This document shows, in pieces, positions 43,707-52,607 of a stretch of DNA of 64,000 nt. Each line of letters starts with the position of its first letter. Position 1 is the first letter of the stretch. The stretch covers positions 9,500,501 through 9,564,500 of the forward strand of contig NZ_CP012673.1 of the NCBI RefSeq assembly GCF_002950945.1, in the 5' to 3' direction. The translations under genes and the position numbers were made by a program. The notes under the pieces are model-generated. The model was not told where the DNA came from, made no database searches, and saw nothing but the letters and a program-made list of their open reading frames with translations. Origin of the DNA: Sorangium cellulosum (GTDB lineage: Bacteria > Myxococcota_A > Polyangia > Polyangiales > Polyangiaceae).

Positions 43707-44858
43707 TCACTCCCCACGACCCGTGAAGTCCATCAGCCACTGCATGGCCGGCCGCATCCTGCCGTCCGGATGCTGGAGGCCGGTGTTGTCCCGCCACGTC
43801 GCGCCGACGATGTAACCCCACAACGTGATGCCCGGGACCGCGGGGTGATTCCAGAACATCGTGAACTGTTCCTCCATCACCCGCTTCTGCTGGTTGTCGT
43901 CCGCGATGCCGATGTCGTACTCGGTGATGTACACGGGCTTGCCCAGGGAGGCGAGCCTGTCGATGTAGCCCTTCACCGTGTTCGTGTTGATCTTGTAGGC
44001 GTCGTGGGCCTGCGCGCCGAGGGCGTCGACCGGGGCGCCCGCGTCGATGACCGCCTTCGCGATCCTCATGAAGTTGTTGTGGTCGTTCTCGTACTCGATG
44101 TTGTTGTAGTCGTTGAGGATCAGGACCGAGTTCGGGCAGAACTCGCGAGCCCACTTGAAGGAGTTGACGATCCAGTCCCATCCGCTGGCGCCGTCGCCGC
44201 CGATGCCGTTCTTGTAGGAGGGCGTGGTGTGGGGCGGCGGCTCGTTGACGACGTCGATGTACTTCGTGTCGGGGTAGCGCTCGCAGAACGCCTTCATCCA
44301 GTCCCTCACGGACGCGCGCTGCTCGTCCGCCGAGAGACGCCCGATCCAGTCGGGTTGCTGGGCGCCCCACACGAAGACGTGGTGCTTGAAGATGAGGTTG
44401 TTGTCCTGCGCGTATTTGTAGATCCTGTCGAGCGCGGTCCAGTCCCTGTTCCCGCGCGACCTCTCGACGGAGCCCCACTTGCCCTCGTTCTCGGGCGTGA
44501 TCTGGTTCCAGTACGTCGCGAAGCCTTCACGCACGGCGCCGTTCGTCGTGATGTTGCCGACGAACTTCTCCGTGGGCTCGGGGCCGCCAGGTCCGGTGGA
44601 CGTGCTGCTCGAGGCGTCCGGACCGCCGCCCTCGTTCGAGCCGCCGGTGCTGGCGCTGGTCGTGCTGGAGCTCGCGCTCGCGCTCGCGCTCGTGCTCGTG
44701 GTCGTGCTGGCGCTGGTGCCGGCGCCGCCCGCTCCCCCCGAGCCGCCCGCGCCAGCGCCACTCCCGTCGCCTCCATCAGAGCAGCCAACGAGCGTCGCCA
44801 TTCCGAGCGCGACCCAGGCCGTGCTGCAAAGCAATCGAGAAGAGCGGTTCTTGTTCAT
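43707..44858 (-). CDS. GH10 endo-1,4-beta-xylanase lipoprotein
   Basis: A 383-residue enzyme from the ATG at 44858. The lipobox is LVGC (Cys26). A Gly/Ser/Thr/Ala linker of about 70 residues projects the catalytic domain from the membrane. GH10 landmarks are present: FATYWNQITPENEGKW (substrate-binding), IFKHHVFVWGAQQPDW, acid/base Glu206 in IDVVNEPPPH, and nucleophile Glu313 in VYITEYDIG. WGYIVGATWRD is near the end. It hydrolyses internal xylan bonds. The gene points towards the glucanase gene (convergent) and is divergent from the CE6-like esterase, sharing an intergenic region with two LacI-type palindromes. Confidence 0.93.
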   Translation of the reverse strand: MNKNRSSRLLCSTAWVALGMATLVGCSDGGDGSGAGAGGSGGAGGAGTSASTTTSTSASASASSSTTSASTGGSNEGGGPDASSSTSTGPGGPEPTEKFVGNITTNGAVREGFATYWNQITPENEGKWGSVERSRGNRDWTALDRIYKYAQDNNLIFKHHVFVWGAQQPDWIGRLSADEQRASVRDWMKAFCERYPDTKYIDVVNEPPPHTTPSYKNGIGGDGASGWDWIVNSFKWAREFCPNSVLILNDYNNIEYENDHNNFMRIAKAVIDAGAPVDALGAQAHDAYKINTNTVKGYIDRLASLGKPVYITEYDIGIADDNQQKRVMEEQFTMFWNHPAVPGITLWGYIVGATWRDNTGLQHPDGRMRPAMQWLMDFTGRGE

Positions 44859-45133
44859 GTCGGACTTCCCCTTCGATATGAGCGTAAGCTGTTGATGTAA
44901 CGTGGCTTTCGAGGGCGGCCGGATCGCATGGACCGGATCGCATCGAGGAATGTTCTGTCGACCCAGGGCAGGCTCCGCAGTCGTGGACTCACATCTCCGA
45001 AACGTCTGGGCTCCCCGCCCCTCGGGCGAGCTCGTTGATCCGCGCCGCCGCTGCGTGCCGGAGCCGATCACGATGACGAAGATCCCGGTGCGCGTGACGG
45101 ACCTACCGGGGCAAACCTGAAGGATGGGGGCAA

Positions 45134-45149
45134 ATGTGAGCGCTCACAT
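45134..45149. promoter_or_regulatory. LacI-family operator palindrome 1
   Basis: ATGTGAGCGCTCACAT is a perfect 16-bp palindrome. Its core TGTGAGCGCTCACA equals the core of the idealised symmetric lac operator. It lies about 275 bases upstream of the xylanase start. A LacI/GalR-type repressor encoded elsewhere is expected to bind it. Confidence 0.75.
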
Positions 45150-45298
45150 CACAGATGTCAACTCCAATCGCCCGCCCGCTGCGCTCGGGCGTGGACGACG
45201 GGCAAGTCACCTCCGGAGCGCTCCCCTGGAGCGGCGCGTCAAGAGCGGCGGGGCCGGCGTCCTCGAGCACCCTCGCCGGTTTTTGATTGACGCCGATA

Positions 45299-45312
45299 TG
45301 TGAGCGCTCACA
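45299..45312. promoter_or_regulatory. LacI-family operator palindrome 2
   Basis: TGTGAGCGCTCACA, identical to the core of the first site, lies about 220 bases upstream of the esterase ATG. Two identical sites 165 bases (about 16 helical turns) apart would allow a tetrameric or paired repressor to loop DNA. Confidence 0.75.
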
Positions 45313-45530
45313 ATCATGCTCCTGCTCTTCTTCCACCCGGCCCCGGACAGGCCGCCGTGTGCACCGGGTCCCTGATCGTCCTGCGCGTCGACCTCGACGG
45401 TCGGGCTCTCGGGAGCTCGCTGGCCAGCTCCGGCATCCCTGTGAGGACTGGCAGGATCACTCCCTTCGATTCGCCCCGCCGACCCCTGAGCGCGCAGCAG
45501 CTGCGCTGCATCTGTCGGAGAAAATCTCGC

Positions 45531-46529
45531 ATGAAAAGAATACTCTCTCCTGGGCTGATTCCGTCGCTTGTCGCGTTTCCGCTCATCGGGGCCCTTGCCT
45601 GCGGTGAAGCAGACGTCCCGGATGGAGCGCCCGGACCTGCGAGCGCCGGCGGCGGAGGCGGCGCACCTTCCGACGCCGCGTCTTCAGCGTCCGCAGGGGC
45701 TCTCGCGGGCGGAGGGCCCGCAGACGGCAGCGCTGCGAGTACGGGTGGGGTAGGCGGCGAGGGCTCGGGGGCTGGCAGCGCGGGTGACCCGAGCGCCGGC
45801 GGGAGCGGCGGCGGAGGATCGCCCGAGCCCGTGCTTCACGTCTTCCTCCTCCTCGGACAATCGAACATGGCCGGGTACCCGAAGGCCCTGGAAGCAGACA
45901 AGACCGAGGATCCCCGCATCAAGGTCCTCGGCTTCGACGCCTGCGCCGCGACCGGGCGCGTCGAAGGCGAGTGGGACACTGCTGCCCCACCGCTCCACGA
46001 ATGCTGGAACGGAGCGATCGGGCCTGGCGACTATTTCTCCAGGACGATCCTCGACCATTACCCCGCCCAGGACAGCGTCGGCCTCGTCCCGTCCGCCATC
46101 AGCGGGGAGCGGGTGGAGACGTTCATGAAGGTGGGGGGCAGCAAGTATGATTGGATCCTGTCGCGCGCGAGGGCGGCGCTGGACATCGGGGGCGTGATCG
46201 AAGGGATCCTGTTCCACCAGGGCGAGTCGAACTGCGGCGACGCCGCGTGGCCCGGCAAGGTGAAGACGCTCGTCTCGGACCTGCGCGCTGACCTCGGTGT
46301 CGGTGACGTGCCGTTCCTCGCAGGGGAGCTCCTCCACTCGGGATCGTGCGCCAGACACAACTCGCTCGTGAACCAGATCCCGGGGCTGATCACGAACGCC
46401 CACGTCGTCTCGGCTGAAGGGCTCGCCATCGATCCTGCCGACACCTGGAATCTCCACTTTGGTCACGACGCGCAGGTCACCCTGGGCATCCGTTATGCCG
46501 AGAAGATGATCGGCGCCCTGGGTCTCTGA
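45531..46529 (+). CDS. Carbohydrate esterase family 6-like (SASA) acetylesterase lipoprotein
   Basis: A 332-residue protein. The signal ends IGALAC (Cys24); CGGAG lies about 10 bases before the ATG at 45531. A Gly/Ala/Ser linker of about 70 residues follows. The SGNH-type catalytic domain has nucleophile Ser111 in FLLLGQSNMAG, the oxyanion region VPSAISGERVETF, GILFHQGESNCGDA, and a late His in NLHFGHDAQVTLG. This is the sialate/acetylxylan esterase (CE6) pattern. It would remove acetyl groups from xylan so that the neighbouring GH10 enzyme can act. Confidence 0.88.
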   Translation: MKRILSPGLIPSLVAFPLIGALACGEADVPDGAPGPASAGGGGGAPSDAASSASAGALAGGGPADGSAASTGGVGGEGSGAGSAGDPSAGGSGGGGSPEPVLHVFLLLGQSNMAGYPKALEADKTEDPRIKVLGFDACAATGRVEGEWDTAAPPLHECWNGAIGPGDYFSRTILDHYPAQDSVGLVPSAISGERVETFMKVGGSKYDWILSRARAALDIGGVIEGILFHQGESNCGDAAWPGKVKTLVSDLRADLGVGDVPFLAGELLHSGSCARHNSLVNQIPGLITNAHVVSAEGLAIDPADTWNLHFGHDAQVTLGIRYAEKMIGALGL

Positions 46530-46554
46530 GCGGGCCAGGGCCGGGAATTTTCCT

Positions 46555-47235
46555 TCAGCCGAGCTGACGGCGAAGCTCGGCCTCGAGCTCGCGCACGACC
46601 ACGCGCACCCGCGGCGTCTTCCTGGCGTCGCGGTGGAAGGCCAGAAAGACCTCGGCCGAAGGAGGCGGCTCGTCGGTCTCGATGCGCACCAGCCCGTCGA
46701 GCCTCAACCCTTCCGCCTCGCTGAGCAGCCCGATGCCAAGACCAGCGAGCACCGCCTCTTCGATGCCGGCGCTCGAGCTCGAGCGAAAGACGAAGCGCGT
46801 CGCGCCGTACGCCTGCAGCCACTGCTGCTGCGGCAGGCGCTCGAGGCTGCGGTCGAAGCCCACCCAGTCGTGACGGCTCGCCGCGCCGCGGTCGAGCCGA
46901 GCCCCGGACAGGCGCTGCTCGACGTAGCCGCGCGAGGCGAACAGGGCGCCGCGGGCGCGCCCCATCGGCCTCTCGACCAACGTGGCCGACCCGGTGCGGG
47001 CGAGGCGAATGCCCACGTCGGCCTCTCGGCGCGCGAGGTCGACCAGGCGCGACTCCGAGGAAAGCTCGAGCAGCAGGGCCGGGTGCTTCACGCGGAGGCG
47101 GGCCAGGACGCGCGTCGTCGGCCGCACGAAGCCCTCGCTCACCGACACCCGCACGATGCCGGCCACGGTCGCGTCGGAACCCTGTGGCGCCCCGCGCCGC
47201 GACGGCTCGCGGGCGAACGCTTCGCCGATGCCCAT
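46555..47235 (-). pseudogene. LysR-family regulator lacking its N-terminal HTH
   Basis: The frame encodes the LysR effector-binding domain: VAGIVRVSVSEGFVRPTTRV, LARLRVKHPALLLELSSES, RLVDLARREADVGIRLARTG, AGIEEAVLAGLGIGLLSEAE and VFLAFHRDARKTPRVRVV. The usual 60-residue winged HTH and linker helix upstream are absent, and no frame up to 47570 shows one. The upstream in-frame codons are unrelated. It is most likely a decayed regulator; a shortened effector-binding protein is less likely. Confidence 0.7.
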
Positions 47236-47568
47236 CGAGGCCCCTGGGCTCAGCGCCGCATTGCCGCGAGAGCGAATGCCTTCATGCCCGTACGATGCTG
47301 TCTCGCGCCCTTTTCGGCAAGGGGCAGTCTTGGCGAGCCGGTCTCCATCCATGCAAAGCCAAAGATGGCTCCGCGGCGTCGCGAAGCTGGCGGAGGACCG
47401 GGCTCGGCGGGAACGGCGCCGGCTTCAAGGCCGTGCGCCGCGACGCGGGGGCGGAGCGCCCGTCACCGCAGGTGGGCCACTTGCTTGTGTCTGCGCAGTC
47501 CCGTCTCCCGATCGCGAGGAGCGGCGCCGAATTCACGTACCAGGTCGACGAGCGGTTGAATCGTAGAT
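47236..47568. other. Gap between remnants, no intact gene
   Basis: Open frames on both strands cross this region, but none resembles a family. It lies between a headless LysR gene and a methyltransferase fragment and is probably decayed coding DNA. Confidence 0.4.
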
Positions 47569-47840
47569 ATGAATCCAATCAGCAACGGTCAAGCCGCAGA
47601 GGTCCTCAAGCGTCTTCATCAGGAGGCGGAGGCGGCCGACGCGCCGCTGGCCGCTGACGCCGCGAGCGAGGCGGCCGCCCGAGAAGAGATGATCACCCAG
47701 CTCCTCGAGGACGAAGCCAACGATCTGAAAGGCACGTATCGCGGGTTCGCGGAGAACTTTCTCGATGTCTCCCCGGCTCGAGGCACGCTGACCCCGGCAG
47801 GACGGCCGCACACCCGCCGGAAACGCGCTGCCGGCGTTCG
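47569..47840 (+). pseudogene. O-methyltransferase-like N-terminal fragment
   Basis: From the ATG at 47569 the product begins MNPISNGQAAEVLKRLHQEA, with a helical acidic stretch and then LKGTYRGFAENFLDVSPARG. This matches the N-terminal helices of small class I O-methyltransferases, where the sequence would continue into a Rossmann motif (IVEFGTSFG-like). Here it breaks off and Arg-rich noise follows, leading into a CGCCAAGG repeat. Family assignment is from pattern memory and is moderate. Confidence 0.45.
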
Positions 47841-47903
47841 ACGGTACCTCGTCCTTGGCCGCCGCAGTCCTAGAACACCGATCACGTTGATCGAGCGAGA
47901 AAT

Positions 47904-47988
47904 AAAACGCCAAGGACGCCAAGGCGCCAAGGCGCCAAGGACGCCAAGATATTATCTTCTTCTTGGCGCCCTTGGCGCCTTGGCGTTT
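47904..47988. repeat. CGCCAAGG repeat with inverted arm
   Basis: The left part carries five CGCCAAG units (47907-47948), alternately spaced by GA or G. After a short AT-rich centre (GATATTATCTTCTT), the right part gives CTTGGCGCC, CTTGGCGCC and TTGGCGTTT (47962-47988) as reverse complement. The whole can fold as a long imperfect hairpin. Similar CGCCAAGG repeats are scattered in many large bacterial genomes, usually in intergenic DNA. Confidence 0.75.
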
Positions 47989-48031
47989 CGAACTTCTGCT
48001 CGTTTCAGGCTGGTTCAACCCGTTCGCCGCT

Positions 48032-49144
48032 CTAGGGCCGCCGCCCCGCCGCCGCCGCCGCCGCGCCCGCCGGCTCCCCGTCCCCGGCCTGTACTCCGCC
48101 CCAGCCCACCACCAGCGGCTCGGCCGCCCCCGGCGCCGCGGCCAGGGCCCCCGGCGTCACCCCCGTCCACCGCTTGAACGCGCGGTGGAAGGCGCTCGGG
48201 CTCGAATAACCGAGCTCCTCGGACACCTCCTTGGCCTGGGCGCCGCCGAGCGCGCGCCGCGCCCGCTCCAGCCGCAGCTCCTGCAGCAGATCCCGGTGGC
48301 TGACCCGCGCCGCGGAGAGGCGCCGCTGCAGCGTCCGCGCGCTCATCCCGAAGCTCTCGCCGATCCGGGCCAGGCTGGGATCGCCCGCGTCGAGCGCCTG
48401 CGACAGCGCATGCCGGAAGACCGCCACGAAGTCGTCCTCGGGCTCGACGCGCTCGACCGCCCCGCGCACGCCGAGGCGGGCGAGCGCCGCCTCCGCCTGC
48501 GCGACGAGGATGCCCCGGAGCGCCGGGTCGCTGCTGGCGATCGGCGCCCGGACGATGTCGCGATCGAAGACGAGCTCGTCGAAGCCGCCCCCGAACCGCA
48601 CCGGGGCGCCGAGCACCTCCTCGTACACGCTGACCGCGGCCGAGGGCCGGTGCGCGAACTGGACCAGCCGCGGCGCGCACGTCGGACCGAACAGCTCCCG
48701 GCTGCGCGCGACGATCAGCCCGAACAGGAGCTCCGCCAGCGACGGGAGACCGCCGGGCGACGCGTGAAGGACCCGCAGCCGCTGCCGGTCCGACTCGATC
48801 CAGACGCGCCCGGCGTCCGCGAGCAGCGGCAAATACCGCGTCAGATGCTCGAACGCCTCCTCCCCCGTCGTGCTCGTCTGCGCCAGGTAGTCCAAGAGGT
48901 CGAGGCTGCCCATGGGGAGCTCCCGGGCAGCGCGGAGGGCCAGGAGAGGGCCCGCCGCCCGATCCGTGAACCCGCACCATACCCGGCGGACCGTGGCGAT
49001 GGGGACGCGGACGCCCCGCCTCTCGAGGAACCCGCTCGGGAGGGCCAGCGCGCGCCGGACCTCCTCGACCTCGACGCCGTCCCGCTCCGCCGCGGCCGCA
49101 AGCACCCGCAAGAACTCCGTGGATCCAGAACCTTGAGCCGGCAC
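48032..49144 (-). CDS. AraC family regulator with Arabinose_bd-type N-terminal domain
   Basis: A 370-residue regulator. The N-terminal domain (about 20-215) matches the OruR/ArgR-type sensor: FLERRGVRVPIATVRRVWCG, ELPMGSLDLLDYLAQTSTT and VQFAHRPSAAVSVYEEVLGA, then FGGGFDELVFDRDIV. The C-terminal HTH_18 reads SLARIGESFGMSARTLQRRL and VSEELGYSSPSAFHRAFKRW then TGVTPGAL. The C-terminus continues as an Ala/Gly-rich tail. The target is unknown; the M19-like gene starts divergently 128 bases away and is a candidate. Confidence 0.9.
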   Translation of the reverse strand: MPAQGSGSTEFLRVLAAAAERDGVEVEEVRRALALPSGFLERRGVRVPIATVRRVWCGFTDRAAGPLLALRAARELPMGSLDLLDYLAQTSTTGEEAFEHLTRYLPLLADAGRVWIESDRQRLRVLHASPGGLPSLAELLFGLIVARSRELFGPTCAPRLVQFAHRPSAAVSVYEEVLGAPVRFGGGFDELVFDRDIVRAPIASSDPALRGILVAQAEAALARLGVRGAVERVEPEDDFVAVFRHALSQALDAGDPSLARIGESFGMSARTLQRRLSAARVSHRDLLQELRLERARRALGGAQAKEVSEELGYSSPSAFHRAFKRWTGVTPGALAAAPGAAEPLVVGWGGVQAGDGEPAGAAAAAAGRRP

Positions 49145-49272
49145 GATGGCGCATTATGCGAGGGTGTCGCAAAATGTAAACCGTTAGAGCAGCCGCGCGA
49201 CCATAAGCCAGCGACTCAGGGGCCATAAACACCCGGGACGACGCCAAACCAGCGTCCCAGGATGCTCTTACG

Positions 49273-51720
49273 ATGACCTGCCCCGACCATCTCCCGCGAC
49301 GCGCTCAATTGACCCAGGCTGGCACAACACCCGAGCGGCGCCGCGCGCGCCGCTTCGCGACAGCGGTTTTGGCCGCCTTCGCATGGCTGCCGTTCGGCTG
49401 CGACTCCGCGATCACGCCGTCTTCCGGCGACAATGCCGTGGACGAGCCCGCCGGCTGGAGCCAGGGCGAGCTCTCCGTCGAGACCGCGGCAGCGAGCTCC
49501 GCCGCGCCGGCGCCGCTCGCCGCCCTCGCGGCGCCCGGCGCGCCGGCCGTCAGCGGGTTCGCGGACCTGCACTTCCACATGATGTCCGAAGAGGCGTTCG
49601 GCGGCGGATGGCTGCACGGCAAACACGACGGCGCGCTCGACGACTGCGACGGCGGCATGCCCGAGAGCGACCACGCGCGCCTCCGGCAGAACCTCAGCGA
49701 GCTGCTCGACAGGTGCCCGCAGTCAACCATGCTGGATTTTTCCACCGGCGGCACGCTGTCGGCGCTCGTCGGCCTGGGCGGCGGCGTCGTCGGCTCCGAG
49801 GCGATGGGCATGATCGAGGGGACCGACGGCGACACCGGGCTGCACCTCAACCGGTCGGAGCTCGGCGAGGGGTGGCCGCGCTGGGACACCATCGCTCACC
49901 AGCAGGGCCACGTGGACTGGCTGCGCAGCGCGCACGATCGCGGCCTGAACCTCATCGTGATGTCCGCGGTGAGCTTCGACTGGCTCTGCTCGATCCTGCC
50001 GGAGCAGAACCGCGACCGGCCCTGCGACGAGATGGCCGACGTCGACCTCCAGCTGCAGATGACCCACGCGCTCGTGGCGCGGAACTCGAGCTGGATGGAA
50101 GTCGCGCTCTCGCCGGCGCACGCCCGGCAGATCATCGGGGCAGGCAAGCTGGCGATCGTGCTGTCGATCGAGGCCAGCCACCTGTTCGGCCGCGACGTCG
50201 ACGCCGCGAAGATGCGCGCCGCGCTCGACAAGTACCACGCCCTCGGCGTCCGGACGCTGCAGCCGGTGCACCAGGTCGACAACGCGTTCGGCGGGGCGGC
50301 GCTGCACAACCCGATCCTCCAGTTCGCTCAGTACACCGAGACCTGCTTCATCGACACCGACTGCGACGCCACCCTGCCGGGGGTCACGCTGGGCATGGAT
50401 GTCGACGCGCAGTGCAACAACATGCGCGGGCTGACGCCGCTCGGCGAGGCGCTCGTCGGCGAGATGATGGACCGGGGAATGCTGATCGACGTCGCCCACC
50501 TGGCCGAGCGGGGCGTCAATCGCGTGTTCGAGCTGGCGCAGGCGCGGAACTACTACCCGATGTACATCTCCCACGGGCACTTCCGCGAGATCATGGGCCC
50601 CAAGGTGGCGGAGACGGAGAAGTCCACGCCGGCGCGGGTGATCCGGATGCTCCGGCAGACCGGCGGGATCTTCGGCCTGCGCACCGCGCACGACGAGACG
50701 AAGCAATACACGCGCACGCCGGTCCTGAACAGCTGCCAGGGCTCGTCGCGCTCCTTCGCCCAGGCCTACGAGTACGGGCGGCGCGGGCTGAAGGTGCCGA
50801 TGGCCTTCGGCGCCGATCTCAACGGGTTCATCCAGCAGACCCGGCCGCGCTTCGGCGACGACGGCGCCTGCTCGGCGGCGTTCCAGGCCGAGGCCGACTG
50901 CCAGGCCCGCGACGAGCGCGAGCACGGGCCCGCGCCGCTCGGCACGGAGTTCGACGAGAAGGGGCTGGCGCACGAGGGCCTCTTGCCCGATCTCGTGGCC
51001 GACCTGGAGCGCCTCGGCGTGGACACGTCGGGCCTCCGGTCCTCGGCCGAGTCGTTCCTCCGCATGTGGGAGCGCGCGGCGGGCCCGCGCGCCGGGATGG
51101 CCGACCCCGCCGCGGATCTCGACGAGGGCGGCGTCGCGCCGTTCGCGACCGCGGAGGAGCGGGAGCTCGCCTACCCGACCCAGTGCGGCGCGGCCTATTG
51201 CCCGGGCTTCCAGGAGCTCGGGGGGAGCTGCCGGTTCAACGAGGAGTGCGAGAGCGGCCAGTGCACGGCCGTCGCCTGCAACGCGATCCCCGGCCGCTGC
51301 GTCTGCAACGACGACGCCGACTGCGCGAGCGGACACTACTGCGCGATCAAGACGCCGGGGGTCGGCGGCGACAACGAGTGCGTGGCCGGCAAGGCGGATC
51401 ATCAGATCTGCACGCGCGACAGCCAGTGCGCGTCGGGCCGCTGCGGCGGCTTCATCGCCGGCTCGGGCTGGTGCTACACGCCCGGGTCCAAGCCCATCGG
51501 GGCGGGGTGCCGGGTGAACGAGGAGTGCCCCACGGGCCGGTGCGGCGACACCAGCCAGGTCTGCATGTGCCGCTACGACGAGCACTGCGGCGCGAACCAG
51601 TTCTGCGGCTGGGGCGCCAACGAGGGCAAGTGCATGGACAAGCGCGGCCGAGGCGGGGCGTGCACGAAGGACAGCCACTGCCTGTCCGGCGACTGCCGGT
51701 TCACCTTCACCTGCCGCTGA
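49273..51720 (+). CDS. M19 (membrane dipeptidase)-like lipoprotein with Cys-rich C-terminal repeats
   Basis: An 815-residue exported protein; lipobox ends PFGC (Cys43). Residues about 95-560 form an amidohydrolase-fold domain like the M19 renal dipeptidases: His100-x-His102 in GFADLHFHMM, KLAIVLSIEASHLFG, VRTLQPVHQVDNAFGG, GMLIDVAHLAERGV, YISHGHFREI and VPMAFGADLNGF. Insertions of up to 60 residues separate these. From about 640 to the end some 26 Cys form CxxNEECxSGxC units typical of myxobacterial surface proteins. Dipeptide or peptidoglycan-derived substrates are plausible but unproven. Confidence 0.82.
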   Translation: MTCPDHLPRRAQLTQAGTTPERRRARRFATAVLAAFAWLPFGCDSAITPSSGDNAVDEPAGWSQGELSVETAAASSAAPAPLAALAAPGAPAVSGFADLHFHMMSEEAFGGGWLHGKHDGALDDCDGGMPESDHARLRQNLSELLDRCPQSTMLDFSTGGTLSALVGLGGGVVGSEAMGMIEGTDGDTGLHLNRSELGEGWPRWDTIAHQQGHVDWLRSAHDRGLNLIVMSAVSFDWLCSILPEQNRDRPCDEMADVDLQLQMTHALVARNSSWMEVALSPAHARQIIGAGKLAIVLSIEASHLFGRDVDAAKMRAALDKYHALGVRTLQPVHQVDNAFGGAALHNPILQFAQYTETCFIDTDCDATLPGVTLGMDVDAQCNNMRGLTPLGEALVGEMMDRGMLIDVAHLAERGVNRVFELAQARNYYPMYISHGHFREIMGPKVAETEKSTPARVIRMLRQTGGIFGLRTAHDETKQYTRTPVLNSCQGSSRSFAQAYEYGRRGLKVPMAFGADLNGFIQQTRPRFGDDGACSAAFQAEADCQARDEREHGPAPLGTEFDEKGLAHEGLLPDLVADLERLGVDTSGLRSSAESFLRMWERAAGPRAGMADPAADLDEGGVAPFATAEERELAYPTQCGAAYCPGFQELGGSCRFNEECESGQCTAVACNAIPGRCVCNDDADCASGHYCAIKTPGVGGDNECVAGKADHQICTRDSQCASGRCGGFIAGSGWCYTPGSKPIGAGCRVNEECPTGRCGDTSQVCMCRYDEHCGANQFCGWGANEGKCMDKRGRGGACTKDSHCLSGDCRFTFTCR

Positions 51721-51947
51721 GCCCGTCCGGACCGAGAACCACGACAGGACGCCTGCGCCGGGCTGCGGCCCGGCGCGGCAGAGCGAGCTGACGCCTAGAG
51801 ATCATCACCTGTCGCAAACTGACAATTTCGTCTCACATCAACAGCTGACAAAATCGCGCCCCCCAGCCGGTACACCGTGCCCGAGCGCCACCTCACAGCC
51901 ACCACGAAGGGGCCGTGTCCCGGGCGGCGGAGCGAATGGCGGGCGCG
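51721..51947. other. Convergent intergenic region
   Basis: Between the convergent M19-like and FmdE-like genes. An AT-richer stretch around 51800-51860 is likely untranslated. A clear stem-loop terminator was not found. Confidence 0.4.
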
Positions 51948-52607
51948 TCACTCCGGCGCGCTGGCCGGAGGCGTGCTCACCTCCTCGAACACCTCGGCGT
52001 CAGGCAAGGAGAGGACCTCCCTGCCCGCCGGCTCCAGCTTCTCTCTCGGCACATCACGGAAACGCGCGCGGAAGGCCGCCGACGGACGGAGGGTGATCGC
52101 CTGTCCGGTCGACTTGCGCCGGTAGGTCGTCTCGACGCCGGCCTCGGTCGCCTCGACCAGGCTGAGGTTCAGCTTGCCGAGGCTCGCGCCGGTGGCCGCG
52201 GCGGCGCCGTCGGCGATGCACGAGAACTGCACGTTCCGCGGGCTGTGGTGGACGACCTCGAGGTCGAAGCTGCCCTGCAGAAGCCCGAGCTTCGCGATCG
52301 CGTACCTCCCCATCCGGTAGCCGGCGACCGCCCACGGCCCTGCCCCGCCGTGGATCGCGGCGACCGCGCGGAGCTCGTCGTCCCGCGGGTCCGCCGCCGG
52401 CTGGCCCGGCGAGGGACGGGGGCCGTGCGCCCCGTGGCCGTCAGGGCCGTGGCCGTCCGCCCCGTGGCGATGCTCCCGGCGCCCGTGCTCGTGGCCCTGA
52501 GGCCGCTGCTCGTGACCCGCGCCGCCCGCGGCGCCGGCGCCGCCGCAATGGATCGACGCCGCGGCGACGAGGAGGATCGATACCGCGCTGCTCACCGTCT
52601 GCCGCAT
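51948..52607 (-). CDS. FmdE-like lipoprotein with His-rich linker
   Basis: A 219-residue exported protein. The signal ends SIHC (Cys21). Residues 32-65 are His-rich (HEHGRREHRHGADGHG), a likely metal-binding linker. The folded domain resembles the FmdE family: AAIHGGAGPWAVAGYRMGRY, LEVVHHSPRNVQFSCIADGA and ATGASLGKLNLSLVEA, but the family Cys in TGCTLGK is Ala here. FmdE proteins are usually cytoplasmic and metal-associated, so an exported copy is unusual. A periplasmic metal-binding role is inferred. Confidence 0.7.
   Translation of the reverse strand: MRQTVSSAVSILLVAAASIHCGGAGAAGGAGHEQRPQGHEHGRREHRHGADGHGPDGHGAHGPRPSPGQPAADPRDDELRAVAAIHGGAGPWAVAGYRMGRYAIAKLGLLQGSFDLEVVHHSPRNVQFSCIADGAAAATGASLGKLNLSLVEATEAGVETTYRRKSTGQAITLRPSAAFRARFRDVPREKLEPAGREVLSLPDAEVFEEVSTPPASAPE

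Larger units (their letters stand above)
44859..45530. other. Divergent regulatory region, 672 bases
   Basis: This region lies between the divergent xylanase and esterase genes. It holds two identical 14-bp palindromes (45134-45149 and 45299-45312) 165 bases apart, one suitably placed for each gene or for looping. No coding sequence is convincing. Confidence 0.6.

Noticed and set aside
42500..45071. Possible LacI-family repressor gene near the palindromes
   Set aside because: Frames on both strands between and around the hemicellulase genes were read and none contains a LacI-type HTH. The regulator must lie outside the window.
47904..47988. CRISPR array
   Set aside because: Units are 9-10 bases, contiguous and partly inverted, without unique spacers or cas genes; it is an intergenic repeat.
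49723..51678. 651-codon minus-strand frame
   Set aside because: Antisense to the M19-like lipoprotein; composition typical of a shadow.
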